Source: Plantago ovata (taxonomy: Eukaryota; Streptophyta; Magnoliopsida; Lamiales; Plantaginaceae). Taken from it: a stretch of DNA of 64,000 nucleotides. Position numbers and translations under genes: made by a program. The stretch lies in NCBI GenBank assembly GCA_028274465.1, contig CM051458.1:70464885-70528884 (forward strand). Reading direction: 5' to 3'. Shown one piece after another: positions 11,374 to 23,800 of the stretch (positions within the stretch are counted from its first letter, which is position 1; every line of letters starts with the position of its first letter). Below the pieces are notes generated by a model, which worked only from the letters and a program-made list of their open reading frames with translations, made no database searches and was not told the DNA's origin.

Positions 11374-11579
11374 ATAGTCAATATTCTTACAGACCAAAAA
11401 TCAAAAACCTAAATCAGATGCAGAGAACGTAATGTAACAACGAGCAATGTAATAGAAAATAGAAATTTTTCAAAAGATAATGCCACCAAGAGAAATACGA
11501 AATAATGCAGAAAAGCATTTTTATCTCCCCCTTTTTGTGAGAGAGAGGTAAAACTGCCTTTCTTTGTCACTAAGTCTTG

Positions 11580-13383
11580 CCGCAACATTGTCCCTAGCAT
11601 GAATCATTCCCTGAATCTGACCATCAAGCTTCATCAGACTTGTTACCACATCCATTTCAGTGTCAGAAAGTTCTGCAGGCCCTCACTGGCTAGATGTTGC
11701 TCTTGATGTTGTGGGGACATTGTCAGGAACATTGATGCCCGTTCTTCGAACTGACGGAGCTGGAAGACATGGAGTCATGATCCATGGAAGATCCCTCACC
11801 TTAGCACCCCCTAAAAGCTGATATGTGATGTCCACTTTCTTGAACTTCCCCATAACACCTTCCCTAGATGTAGCCTCAATCCCTTGAACCCTAAGAACCT
11901 TGGTGATTAGAGACGGCAAAATCAGCACTCCAACATTTCCCCTCTTGTGAAACCGCCCAATGTGATGAAAGATTCTCTTACCAAGATTCACAGCTCTTCC
12001 AATTTTCAGAAGGAAGAGCAACTCAGCAGCTTCCTTGGAGAGTATGGAAGTTTTCTTAGTGGCTAGCCAATTCTCACCACACAAAGTGTGTCAGCTTAGA
12101 AGCTTTCAGACCTCCATACCATGTGGCCACTTTAGCACCACTCAATTCCATAGCAATAAGATCATAATCTGGTTCCCCGTCTTCCTCAATCACATTATCA
12201 GTTTTGAGTGCAGCATTGATCAGTTTTGCACTGAACTTGCACTTTTTTCTCCTAACATAAATCCTTTCATACATACCAGAACTCACATCCACAATAGAGT
12301 CATCCAAGTTGCAGTAAAATACCCTAATCAGTTTAGGCGAATACATAGAGAAACCAGGCACTGTCCCTAACAAGCCTCTAACTATTAAGAATCCATCAAT
12401 ACCATATTTCTTCAAATCAGAAACAACTATCCCTCTTTCCTATGAAATAGCCCTACTCTCCCAGTCATCAGATTTTTTCTTAGTGAGAAACTCAATACTA
12501 AACGCTTTAACTGGAACTTTGGTCATAGAAGAACTTACTTGTACATGTTTCTGGATTCGTTTGGTCTTTCCCTTGCTTGTTTCCACCTCTAGTTCCTCTT
12601 CTTCAATGCTTTCAGATGATTCATCAGGAGCATCCTTGTTCTGATAGTCCTCATCATGTGAGTCATCATCATCACTCCTTCTCTTTGATTCAGATTGCTC
12701 ATCCTTTGTAGTCGGTATCTCAGCACAGTCATCATCCTTTCCCTTTCCTTCCTCTGTCTCAGAATGTTCAGAGTCATCCCGATCATCATCACCTTTTGAT
12801 TGGTTCTCCACCACAGTTTCTTCATGAGCACTATCTTTACCATGTCCCTGATCCAAACTCTCAACATTTTGGCCTCCCTTAGTCACTGTCTCGATCAATG
12901 TTTCTTTGACAATTGATTCAACATTGACCGACTGTTCATCTACTTCCATCCGATCAATTGGGGCTTCTTCCTCAGTTGTTTCCTTAGTTTGAATTGTTGG
13001 ATCTGCATCAGTAGATTTGTCCAAAATTTCCTTCTCAGATACCCCAAGACTGGTTGCTTGCTTAGACCCTTCCACTTCTCCAATTGGGGTTTCTTGTAAT
13101 GCTTCCCCTTCTGCCTCTTCAATTGGATTCTTGTCAATTCTCCTTTTCTTGAGTTCATAAGCTGCAACATCATCATCTGACTAAGTTCTTTCAGAGCTCT
13201 CCTTTGATGTATGCGTAGCGGAGTTTCCAGTTGCCTTATTACCATCATCTGTATACTCCATTGCGTCAATCAAGTGATCAAGAGCACCAAAGTTCCTTGG
13301 AAGAGAATCAGGAGGAGAGGTAGGAGTAGCAATTGGATTAGAGGTGATGATGTTGCTGGTGATGTTGGTTTCGACATTGTTGA
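11580..13383 (-). pseudogene. H 3' ORF (plant copia-associated extra protein), broken
   Basis: Minus-strand remnants of one acidic protein. The part from about 13250 to 12440 is rich in D, E and S (for example KRRSDDDDSHDEDYQNKD). A folded region follows at 12415-12074 and 12084-11683 (YGIDGFLIVRGLLGTVPG; VNLGKRIFHHIGRFHKRGN). TAG codons at 13181-13183 and 12440-12442 and a frameshift near 12080 inactivate it. Its upstream end continues across T at about 20876-20930. It resembles the putative plant transposon proteins and corresponds in position to the ORF of C (49919-54637). Function unknown. Confidence 0.65.
13379..13383. repeat. Target-site duplication of T, left copy (GTTGA)
   Basis: Identical to 20876-20880 on the other side of the element; this fixes both ends of T. 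Confidence 0.92.
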
Positions 13384-15950
13384 TGTAACATCCCGTCTTT
13401 ATTTTTATTATAATTAATTTCTTTTCCGCGCAATCGAATTCGATTTTAGAAAGCTCGTGTAGTAGTAATTCATTTCGTTCCGTTTTGAATTAGCTAGCAA
13501 ATATGATTTGTGGCCCAAAGTCGAATTGTGTTTCCTGGCCCATTTCTTGTGGCCTCCATCTGCTGGCCCAATGTTAGTATTGGCCCATCTCAGCTGGCCC
13601 ATTTCATTCAAACCCTAAACCCCCAAATCTCATCTTTGCCTCCCTTCTCCCTCATTCTCACGCACCCACACACAGAGCTACTCTTGCTTGCCGTTTTTCT
13701 GCCCTTCCACCGGATTAATCATCATCACCGCCGTACCACCACCACCGTGCCACCTCTGCCCGCCTCTACTCCGTCCAAATCGCGAATTCACTGCCGGCCC
13801 GGTTTCATTGCGTCACGCGCCGCCGCTGCGTCCGACTGTGACTCTGTCCCGTTCCTCTGTGCCGCCGGTCCGTGCCGCCCAGTTCCGCCCGTACCTTGCC
13901 CCGATTTAACCGTACTGCTCCGTTCCAGTCTGTTCGTCGGCTCAGTTTCGTCGCGCCGCCAGTGCCATCCCGATCCGCTCGTACCGGTCTCGATTTTGCT
14001 CCGATTTTGGCCGTTCTGCTCCGTCCAGGTCTCCGGTAAGTCGAGCCCTGTTCCTTTCCTGTTCGTCCGTATTTCTTCTCCATCTTTCGACTTTTCTATC
14101 ATCTCGGTTCAATCTGGATTTGGATCCGTGTTAATTGTGGTTTCATTTTGGATTCGTAGTTTGATTCAATTCATTCCCAGATCGTTCGAGGGTAATGCTC
14201 CGTTCCTTCCTCGTTTTTGTTTTTCTTCCTTTTTTGTTATGACCATTTTGCCCCTGAGATATATCTGAACCTCGATTTAGACCTTGAACTGAAATTCGAA
14301 CTCGGATTAGGATATAACTGGACCGATTTTGGGTTGTGGAATTTGGACTGTGATTGACTTGCTTTGACTGTTTGACTGTGACCTTGCATTTGAGGACCGA
14401 ATTCGAATATTGAGACTGAAAATTGAACCGTTTGGGTTTCGTTGGACTGATTTGATAGGTTATGGTTCTGTTGGGGTCTTTTTGGGATTCTTTTTATGAA
14501 CTTGAAGGACTTGTCTGGTTTTGGAAACTTAAAGAAGGATTTTATGCAATTTAAAACTGAAGGGTAATTTGGTAATTTCACTACTTCGGACTAAACTGTT
14601 AAATGGAAGTTTTCATTGGGGACTGGTATGATATTCTTGAATGTATAGTACTGTTTTGCAATTTACTATTGAGGGTATTCTGGTAATTTTTTAATCTGAA
14701 TTTAATTTGGTTTCTAAAAGCTAGTGAGTTATTAGTTCCTGTTTTGGTGAATTGGGTAATGAATTACCTTCTATATTAGTGGTTAAGGGTTGTGTGACTG
14801 ACTTAGAGGTCCCGAGTTCGAGCCCCTCCTCTGCCACTTCTTTACTGACATTTTTATTTTCTTTCGTTTAGCTTTGGTTCGACTTCTAGTTCATAACTAG
14901 ATACTTCCTGTATAGGTTTTCCGACCGATAGCTCTTAACTCGCTGTGCTTTTGAGGATCTTTGCTTGCAAGTTTAAGGTGAGTGTTCGCCCCAAAGTTTG
15001 CTTGATTTTAAAACCTGGAAGGCTATGTGCTATGCATGTTTTTACACATATGTTGATTATATTCTGTATGCTACTGCTCTAAAAGTAAATTTGTTCTAAG
15101 TATGACTATTCTACTTATACTGTTTGTGGGTGTGGGTATTCGGTTTGGTATTGATTCTTCTACAGGATTGTTCTCAATTTCTCGAGCTCTGTTGTGTTAT
15201 TGTTTGTTCTGATCTGTTGTCTGTTCTGTCTTTTTCTGTATGACCGGTCGATTATGTTATAATTAGGTAGACTTGGATAGTGTGGACTATCAAGTTTATT
15301 TGATTATTTCCTAGTCTATTCCCTTTTAGACGCGAGGCAGAAGTCGCTGAGGTCTATTAGGGTCGTAGGTTCTGTTTCCCCAAAGTACACGGGGCTCTGT
15401 TCTGTCTAGAGTTGTTAACCCTCTGGAGGGAGTTACAAGGGCATTCTGGGAGTAGGAGTAACAAGGCGGGCTGCACCAACGGACTTCACTTATCTGTTTG
15501 TCTGTCTCTCTGTTTTGTTATCTGCTTCTGTTACTGTCTTACTTGCTACAAATGTTTTTGTTTTCAAAACTGTTTACTGTTATGTCTTTATAAAATAGAA
15601 CCTCACTGAGATCCTTTATCTCACACTCTTTCTGTTTTCAAAATCCCTTCCTTGTAGATTCTGCTGAAGGAGACCGAGTCTAGACGTTCAGCGACTGAGA
15701 GTGGGAACTGGGGCTTTCGTTGGGAGTTATTTGTTTTTTTGAATATAAGAAGGAAAACTCTTTATATTCTTCACCATCCGTTACATTCTTTTGAAATTTT
15801 TATAGTTACCGTTGGATATTTTGAGTCTGTTTGCGCATTGGCGCCAAATTCGGTTATTGCATTGACTGTGGACCGTTGTCCTTTGGATTATTTCAAATGT
15901 TTCCTTTTTCGATAAAAAAATATTTTATTTTAAAATCCGATACCGGTACA
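13384..15950 (+). repeat. 5' LTR of T (2567 bp)
   Basis: Starts TGTAACATCCC and ends GATACCGGTACA. It includes a pyrimidine- and GC-rich stretch (13620-14040), a consensus splice donor (CCG|GTAAGT at 14036) and a tRNA-like Pol III promoter (14771-14840). Open frames in it, such as 13510-14268, are not conserved as protein. Confidence 0.9.
14771..14840 (+). promoter_or_regulatory. tRNA-like (SINE-like) Pol III promoter inside the T 5' LTR
   Basis: A-box-like TAGTGGTTAAGG (14777-14788) and B-box-like GAGTTCGAGCC (14814-14824), about 25 nt apart, followed by CCCTCC. The arrangement matches tRNA-derived SINE heads. The second LTR has the same at 19700-19770, with a better A box (TAGCTTAGTGG). 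Confidence 0.6.
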
Positions 15951-15952
15951 GT

Positions 15953-15964
15953 TGGTATCAGAGC
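15953..15964 (+). other. Primer-binding site of T (tRNA-iMet)
   Basis: TGGTATCAGAGC two bases after the 5' LTR, complementary to the 3' end of initiator tRNA-Met. Confidence 0.92.
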
Positions 15965-16808
15965 TTGAGTTCAAACTCAAGCTTGCTAGGATAGGATCTT
16001 CTGGCCTATGGGGTGTGTGTGAGTGTCCGAGTCACTGGATATAGGTCGTGTGGTTATTGTTCTGCCTCTTACACTATTTAATCTTCCGCATTAACTCAGA
16101 ACCATTATGTTCGTCTGTTAACTGTCCTATTGTTCTGTCTTCCGAAACTGTCTTGCTGTTCATTCTGTTTAACTTCTACGAAGTTCATAAGCTTCCTATT
16201 GCTGCTTTGTTCATTTTCTTTAAGGCGATAATATTGTTTCTTCTAAATGCATGAGTATTTGTTTAAAAGTATTTTATTTACTATAATATCATTAATTGCA
16301 TGCTTTAAAGTTTAAACGCTTATTTATGCATTTGTTTTACTTATCGAAGTTCACGTATGTTCTTGCTTGGTTCTGCCATACAATAATCTATTGTTTAACC
16401 AAAGTCGACAGAATCACTGGCAGGCGGCCGACTGTTTGAGTGATTCGTGTTAACCGAGGTCAAATGACTGATCACTTTATGAGAGAACGCTTTTATTGCA
16501 TGCTTAATGTTTGTGAATCTTTTCTACAACATTTGAATTGCTACTTATGCTTTATCATTGCCTCTTCAATTTATGTCTGCCTTGCATGCTAGGTTAGACA
16601 CACTCGATGATTTACGTGATTAGTTGCTTTCTTCCTTTTGACCCCCCTAGTTAGAATTAGACCTTGGTAATTTTTGGTTATCTTTTACGCGTCTCTTGCT
16701 CGTTCACTAGGTTGACTTAAGATAGTGCCTTAGATTACGTTTACGCCTGAAGATAGACTCACTCAAGATGGTTAATTACGTTACTGACCTTAGACTAATT
16801 GCGATAGG
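15965..16808 (+). other. T 5' leader, no gene seen
   Basis: AT-rich leader between the PBS and the gag ATG at 16809. Short frames in it show no recognisable protein. Confidence 0.7.
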
Positions 16809-17974
16809 ATGGCTCCAAGGAACAACACCCGCAACGGCAATGGCAATGGCAACACCAATGACAACGACAACAACAACAACAATGGCAACAACAACAATGC
16901 TGGCAATCAGGACCAAGTGGAGCGGATCATTGCAGCTTTGGGCAACTTCAGTGAGAGCATGCGCAACGTTGGGCCACCACCTGCTTTGCCAGCTCCGCCG
17001 CCGCCGCCACCGACTCAAACGATCGATCAAGATGCTGAACGTTTTGCTCGTTTCCATCCCGATAGGTTTGATGGGGCACCCAATGCCCGCAAAGCTGAGC
17101 TTTGGCTGGAGAGCATGGAGAATCTGTTCTCGATCTTACACTACCCTGATGAAAGGAGGATTGAGCTCGCGGCTTTCCAGTTTGAAGGAGCAGCAAGAAA
17201 TTGGTGGAGGAACGTAGATGCAAGGTGGAGACAAGCAGCAGTTGCCCGCACTTGGGATAACTTCGAGAAGGAGTTCATGGATAAGTCCGTGCCTCGCCTA
17301 GTTCCCGAGAACAGGAGATATGAGTTCCAAGACTTAGTGCAAGGAAATATGAATGTCTCCGAATATGACTCCGAGTTCACTCGACTGCTGAAGAGTTCAC
17401 TCGACTGCTGAAGTAAGTGCCGCACTTTCAAAACAACGAGAGGGAGAAGGTGCGCCATTTTGTGAAGGGTCTGAACTCAGAGATCCGTTACACCCTGTTC
17501 GGGACTGACATGCCTACCTACATTAAAGCAGTGGAGTTAGCTGCTGAGGTAGAGAGTGGTCTGGGAGAACTCGAGAACTATGAACCCCAGCGGTCTCGAA
17601 AGAGGAGTTCTGATCACAGAAGTAGCAAGGATCGTCATTCTCCATCCAAGTATTCTCGCACCGAGCAGAAAAGTCGATCTCGTCATGTGGCTGAAAGTAC
17701 TGAACAACCATCTCGAAGAAATTGCAATTTCTGCGGAGGCACAACTCATGAGGAGAAGAACTGTTGGAGGAAGCAAGGTGTATGCCTGGCATGTGGAAGC
17801 AAGGAGCATAAGATCAATGTTTGTCCGCGACGCAACTCACTGATGGAAGAAGGAAGATCTGGAGGCACCGCTTCAAGGAATCAAGGAAGTAGTGCGAAGG
17901 CCAAGCCAAGAGTCTATAGCATGGTTGGACGTGAGGCTCCCTTGAGAAATGTAGCAAAAGGTACGATTTATTAA
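16809..17974 (+). pseudogene. T gag (Tekay/Del type), two lesions
   Basis: Begins MAPRNNTRNGNGNGN, an asparagine/glycine-rich tail from simple repeats, then a proline run. The Ty3/gypsy gag domain (FARFHPDRFDGAPNARKAEL, then FQFEGAARNWW) lies at about residues 75-200. The C-terminal half from 17417 has two CCHC knuckles (CNFC-GGTTH-EEKNC and CLAC-GSKEH-KINVC). A perfect 20-bp tandem duplication (17373-17392 and 17393-17412) shifts the frame, and a TAA follows immediately (17414-17416). The frame ends at VAKGTIY, the point where protease would begin. Intact gag would encapsidate element RNA. Confidence 0.87.
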
Positions 17975-18264
17975 GTTCTTCTAGGATTATGGTTTACTAC
18001 TCTGCTACTTTTCGTTTACTAGGTTAGATACACTTGAAGTCTAAGTTGTCGACTGCTTATTTAAGACTTTTAGTTGTGATCGTTTGGTCGAAGAACTAAG
18101 TTTCGTTTCCTTTAGGCTAGTTTCGAGTTTTAAAACTTTTGGCTTGCGAGTTTGTTCGTCTCATCCGACATTTTAAGTTGAAGACTTTCGATTCTCCGAT
18201 CCAAGTTCGTTAGCCTCACGCTAGTTAAGTTTCGAGGACGAAACTTCTTGTAACGGTGGTGGAG
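17975..18264 (+). other. T 3' internal remnant and polypurine tract
   Basis: No gene. The whole pol region is missing here. The end reads TTTCGAGGACGAAAC, then GGTGGTGGAG (polypurine tract) directly before the 3' LTR. Confidence 0.8.
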
Positions 18265-20875
18265 TGTAACATCCCATTTTTTTTTAATTTATTTTTTTTA
18301 TTATTTAATTACCTGAGTAATTTATTTTATTTGATAATTTAATTAATTTCTTTTCCGCGCAATCGAATTCGATTTTAGAAAGCTCGTGTAGTAGTAATTC
18401 GTTTCGTTCCGTTTTGAATTAGCTAGCAAATCTGATTTGTGGCCCAAAGTCGAATTGTGTTTCCTGGCCCATTTCTTGTGGCCTCCATCTACTGGCCAAT
18501 GTTAGTCTTGGCCCATCTCAGCTGGCCCGTTTCATTCAAACCCTAAACTTAACCCTAAACCCCCAAATCTCATCTTTGCCTCCCTTCTCCCTCATTCTCA
18601 CGCACCCACACACAGAGCTACTCTTACTTGCCGTTTTTCTGCCCCCTTCCACCGGATTAATCATCATCACCGCTGTACCATCACCACCGTGCCACCTCTG
18701 CCCGCCTCCACTCCGTCCAAATCGCGAATTCACTGCCGGCCCGGTTTCATTGCGTCACGCGCCGCCGCTGCGTCCGACCGTGACTCTGTCCCGTTCCTCT
18801 GTGTCGCCGGTCCGTGCCGTCGAGTTCCGCCCGTACCTTGCCCCGATTTAACCGTACTGCTCCGTTTCGGTCTGTTCGTCGGCTCCGTTTCATCGCGCCG
18901 CTAGTGCCATCCCGATCCGCTCGTACCGGTCCCGATTTTGGCCGTTCTGCTCCGTCCAGGTCTCCGGTAAGTCGAGCCCTGTTCCTTTCCTGTCCGTCCT
19001 TATTTCTTCTCCATCTTTCGACTTTTCTATCATCTCAGTTCAATTTGGATTTGGATCCGTGTTAATTGTGGTTTCATTTTGGATTCGCAGTTTGATTCAA
19101 TTCATTCCCAGATCGTTCGAGTGTAATGCTATGTTCCTTTCTCGTTTTTGTTTTTCTTCCTTTTTTGTTATGACCGTTTTGCCCCTGATTTATATCTGAA
19201 CCTCGATTTAGACCTTGAACTGAAATTCGAACTCGGATTAGGATATAACTGGACCGATTTTGGGTTGTGGAATTTGGACTGTGATTGACTTGCTTTGACT
19301 GTTTGACTCTGACCTTGCATTTGTTGACCGAATTCGAATATTGAGACTGAAAATTGAACTGTTTGGGTTTCGTTGGACTGATTTGATAGGTTATGGTTCT
19401 GTTGGGGTCTTTTTGGGATTCTTTTTATGAACTTGAAGGACTTGTCTGGTTTTGGAAACTTAAAGAAGGGTTTTATGCAATTTAAAATTGAAGGGTAATT
19501 TGGTAATTTCACTACTTCGGACTAAACTGTTAAATGGAAGTTCTCATTGGGGACTGTTCTGATATTCTTGAAAGTATAGTACTGTTTTACAATTTACTGT
19601 TGAGGGTATTCTGGTAATTTTGTAATCTGAATTTAATTTGGTTTCTAAAAGCTAGTAAGTTATTAGTTCCTGTTTTGGTGAATTGGGTAATGAATTACCT
19701 TCTAGCTTAGTGGTTAAGGGTTGTGTGACTGACTTAGAGGTCCCAAATTCGAGCCCTTCCTCTGCCACTTCTTTACCGACATTTTTATTTTCTTTCGTTT
19801 AGCTTTGGTTCGACTTCTAGTTCATAACTAGATACTTCTGGTATAGGTTTTCCGACCGATAGCTCTTAACTCGCTGTGCTTTTGAGGATCTTTGCTTGCA
19901 GGTTTAAGGTGAGTGTTCGACCCAAAGTTTGCTTGATTTTAAAACCTGGAAGGCTATGTGCAATGCATGTTTATACACATATGTTGATTATATTCTGTAT
20001 GCTACTGCTCTAAAAGTAAATCTGTTCTAAGTATGACTATTCTACTTATACTGTTTGTGGCTATTCTGTTTGGTACTGATTCTTCTGCAGGATTGTTCTC
20101 GATTTCTCGAGCTTTGTTGTGTTATTGTTTGTTCTGATCTGTTGTCTGTTCTGTCTGTTTCTGTATGACCGGTCGATTAGGTTATAATTAGGTAGACTTG
20201 GGTAGTGTGGACTATCGAGTTTATTTGATTATTTCCTAGTCTATTCCCTTTTAGACGCGAGGCAAAAGTCGCTGAGGTCTATTAGGGTCTAGGTTCTGTT
20301 TCCCCAAAGTACACGGGGCTCTGTTCTATCTAGAGTTGTTAACCCTCTGGAGGGAGTTACAAGGGCATTCTGGGAGTAGGAGTAACAAGGCGGGCTGCAC
20401 CAACGGACTTCACTTATCTGTTTCTGTCTGTCTCTCCGTTCTGTTATCTGCTTCTGTTACTGTCTTACTTGCTACAAATGTTTTTGTTTTCAAAACTGTT
20501 TACTGTTATGTCTTTTTAAAATAGAACCTCACTGAGATCCTTTATCTCACACTCTTTCTGTTTTCAAAATCCCTTCCTTGTAGATTCTGCTGAAGGAGAC
20601 CGAGTCTAGACGTTCAGCGACTGAGAGTGGGAACTGGGCTTTCGTTGGGAGTTATTTGTTTTTTTTAATATAAGAAGGAAAACTATTTATATTCTTCACT
20701 ATCCGTTACATTCTTTTGAAATTTTTATAGTTACCTTTGGATATTTTGAGTCTATTTGCGCATTGGCGCCAAATTCGGTTATTGCATTGACTGTGGACCA
20801 TTGCCCTTTGGATTATTCCAAATGTTTCCTTTTTCGATAAAAAAATATTTTATTTTAAAATCCGATACCGTTACA
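18265..20875 (+). repeat. 3' LTR of T (2611 bp)
   Basis: Near-identical to 13384-15950 apart from scattered substitutions and small indels, including a longer T-rich start. Ends GATACCGTTACA, followed by the duplication GTTGA. It carries the second tRNA-like module (19700-19770). Confidence 0.9.
19700..19770 (+). promoter_or_regulatory. tRNA-like Pol III promoter in the T 3' LTR
   Basis: A box TAGCTTAGTGG (19703-19713) and B-box-like AAATTCGAGCC (19745-19755). The A box is closer to consensus than in the 5' LTR copy; the B box has changed from GAGTTCGAGCC. Confidence 0.55.
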
Positions 20876-20880
20876 GTTGA

Positions 20881-23800
20881 GAATGTGAGCAGAGGACAGG
20901 ACTTGAAAAGGGTTTTACAGAAAGAGTAAAGTGATGAGAGAAGAAAGAAATAAGAAGAATATATCTTTTGCTGTGCTTTATTACCTTACTAATAAAATGT
21001 TAACGGTAACAAGAAGTAGTAAAAACTTTTTGAGACTAAGTTCTTCAAGAAATGCGAAGAGATAGAGTAAAAGAAATTCAAATAAATCTCAACCTTTTTA
21101 AACATAGTTTATGGATCATAAAGATGAACTGATTTTATAAATCTTTATGACAAGTGATTGAGACTGTTCTTAGATTTGGGTAAGTAGAAGCAAGTTCATT
21201 CTGCAAGAGATCTAATGCAAAACAAATTTGTCCTTCTCATTAAAAAGAGATTAAAACAAAATTGGACTCAATATGATACCTCTAGGCTTTGTTTAATCTT
21301 TCATAATTATGAAATACAAAGAAACCTAGGAATTGAGCTTTGTTTAAACCTCACACATTGTATGAAGCCCAAAGATTCTCAACAAGAGTTTTGTTTAAAC
21401 TCCACAACACAGTAGGAAGCCCAAAGATTCTCTTGTTTAATCAGGTTGTTTTGAAATCCCACACACATGTGAAACCTAAAGATTGCTGATCTTCTGAAAT
21501 GACCTTCAAGGGTCACCAGGAAGCAAAAAAATGTAGGATTCAAACACATACAATGAATAATCCTTTTTCAATAAGAAATTTCTTAAACCTGAACATTTGA
21601 TTCTAGCTACTTATTTTCTTTTTAGTTTCAGATCACTAGTCAAGATTTTTAATCCGATTCACTACTTGACCATAAACTGGTAAAAAAGGATTAACAAACA
21701 CACACGAAAGTGAAGATATTCATGATACTAGAATTTGAAAACAAGATCTGACTGACCTGGCAGATTTTTAGCTCAATGTTGCGGTCAATGTTACTTCAAC
21801 ATTGAGCATGACATTGATGCTCACTTGATAGACAAATCAAGAGATTCACCGTAGGTTGAGACTCTTTCATTGCTTGTTCATGTATATCCATCTGTCTGTT
21901 TTGGTCTTAAGTAGAAATGATTTTCTGGCACACATATATCAATCATATAGCATTTATGATGTTTAAGCTCAGGAATATGTGACATGTTATTAGGACTGAT
22001 TATGAAACAAGTATCACATTATAGCTAATAAAAATACTTGATCCAGATCAGTGGCAAGGTAGTTTTTCTCAAGAATAACCTTTCTAGAGGTTTATTCCAG
22101 CACTCAAAACAACATATCATAAGGTACATATAATTTTGGTACTGGACTCCTTCACCTGTTGCAATTTTTCCTTCCAATACTGTTTCACTTAGGTAATGAA
22201 CATCCAGTGATTTTGATATTGGATTTATATTGTACATTACTCCATGTCTGGTTGTTCCTGCAGTCATCTTCATCCAGCTTGTAAACATGATTTGGAAATC
22301 TATATTCAAGAGTGTTATATGTTGATCAAAAATAGATACGCATAGGAAAATCTTAGTTTTATAATTTAGACCACATAATCTTTCATCAGGTGCACAGATA
22401 TTAATCAAGTGCTTACTAGCAGTTTCAATTTTATGATATATGAAGATATGAATGATAATTGACAAAGTAATACAATAAAGTAGATATATTTTTTATCCAG
22501 TTCAGGAATGTAATAAAATAATCTGGAATAGTGATATAATAGTCTTATCAAACAACATACTTTGCATAGATAGGCAGAATACTGGAATTTTTCTTCTAAG
22601 CTTATGTCACTTATGATTTTCATAATTTAGTGACTTAGAGATTGTATTTTCATACTTTATTCAAGCATTGCTTCTACCTGTAGCTATTATCATCCAATTC
22701 ATACTTGAACATCTTCTATTGAAATCTGTTGTATTAATAGCCAACACGTTCCTGATAGTCAAGGTTTCATTTTTTAGATTACATAATGTTTTGACCACAT
22801 TGTTGAGAACATTGTTTACCAATGTTGAATACTTATTTAGCACTGAGTCACTCTTAAAATTTGAAGAAACCTCAGATATACATTTAATCCTACGAACACG
22901 TAAAGCTTGGTTAGTAATAAGATATATAAGTTTTATCATGTTGTTGTTGACTTTTCCTAAGCTTTTTATTGTGATAGGGCGCTAGGATAAATTAATCTTT
23001 TTTCACAAGTTTTTGGATAAATCTTGATTTGACTTTCTTCTTGACATATGCCTTAAACAAGTTTTGTGTTCAATTCTCTGTTCTTGATTTCTGGTGTTGG
23101 CATTAATGTAGATAAGAGTATCCCTTTTTGTATAGTAGTCTATAAGATAATCTGTATGAACTATTTTATCCTTATAGAGGCATTTTTCTTTTCTAATGTC
23201 TTTCACACAGTCCTGCTCACAAGAAAGACACGAGTTTTCTTTAAAGATTATACTCTCTTTATGATTCATTCTTCTGGATCTATTGTTTGTGAGAGAAATA
23301 TGACTTTTAAGAAAACTTCGGGTAAAGTTTTCTACATAATTTTTCGCAACATATTTTGTAATTTTCCGATCTATCAATGTTGTATTAACTGTTGTCACAA
23401 CATTGATCTTAACACTTTCTTTGTAAAGGTTATGTTTAAGTTTTCTGTTTGTGAATTTATGAAGATTTTTCTTTGGATTGGGATAAACAGAATTATTTGT
23501 GCAGTTGTGAACAAAGTATTTACTACAGACATTAAGGGCATAGTTATTCAGAAAATCTCCAACATACAAAACACTATTTTTGTATTTTGACCGTAATCCT
23601 TCTTATCTATTTCATGCCAAACATGGTTGACTGTATGAAAGTAATGTTTCCTTTTAAAGTGGTTTCATACAAAGATTTTTCAAACTTTATCAAGATTGTA
23701 CTTATTATAGAGCAAGCCATGTTTACAAAATCTCTCCACAAAACTGTTGAAAGATTCATAGTTTTAAGCATAATTCTACTTATCTTTCGAAACTTTTCAT

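Larger units (their letters stand above)
13384..20875 (+). mobile_element. T: Tekay/Del-type Ty3/gypsy element, gag only (7492 bp)
   Basis: Complete from TG to CA with two LTRs of about 2.6 kb (13384-15950, 18265-20875), a tRNA-iMet PBS at 15953-15964, gag, and a polypurine tract at 18255-18264. Protease, RT, RNase H, integrase and chromodomain are absent, the break coming right after gag, so it is a large non-autonomous derivative. The sequence before the 3' LTR (CGAGGACGAAAC) is typical of Tekay/Del elements. Confidence 0.9.

Noticed and set aside
12035-12370. Plus-strand frame opposite the H 3' ORF
   Set aside because: No recognisable features; the minus strand has the conserved protein segments.
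13510-14268. 252-codon open frame in the T 5' LTR
   Set aside because: It lies in the LTR leader and the second LTR breaks the frame (three short frames at 18576-19065); composition is that of a C/T-rich leader, with no protein features.
14771-14840. Functional tRNA gene
   Set aside because: Only A- and B-box-like parts are present; no acceptor stem or cloverleaf can be built by eye.
18538-18570. Telomeric repeats (CCCTAAA)
   Set aside because: Only two interrupted units; more like a plant telo-box in a promoter.
23066-23590. 174-codon plus-strand frame
   Set aside because: It is opposite to the decayed copia pol of H; AT-rich sequence gives long chance frames and nothing in it resembles a known protein.
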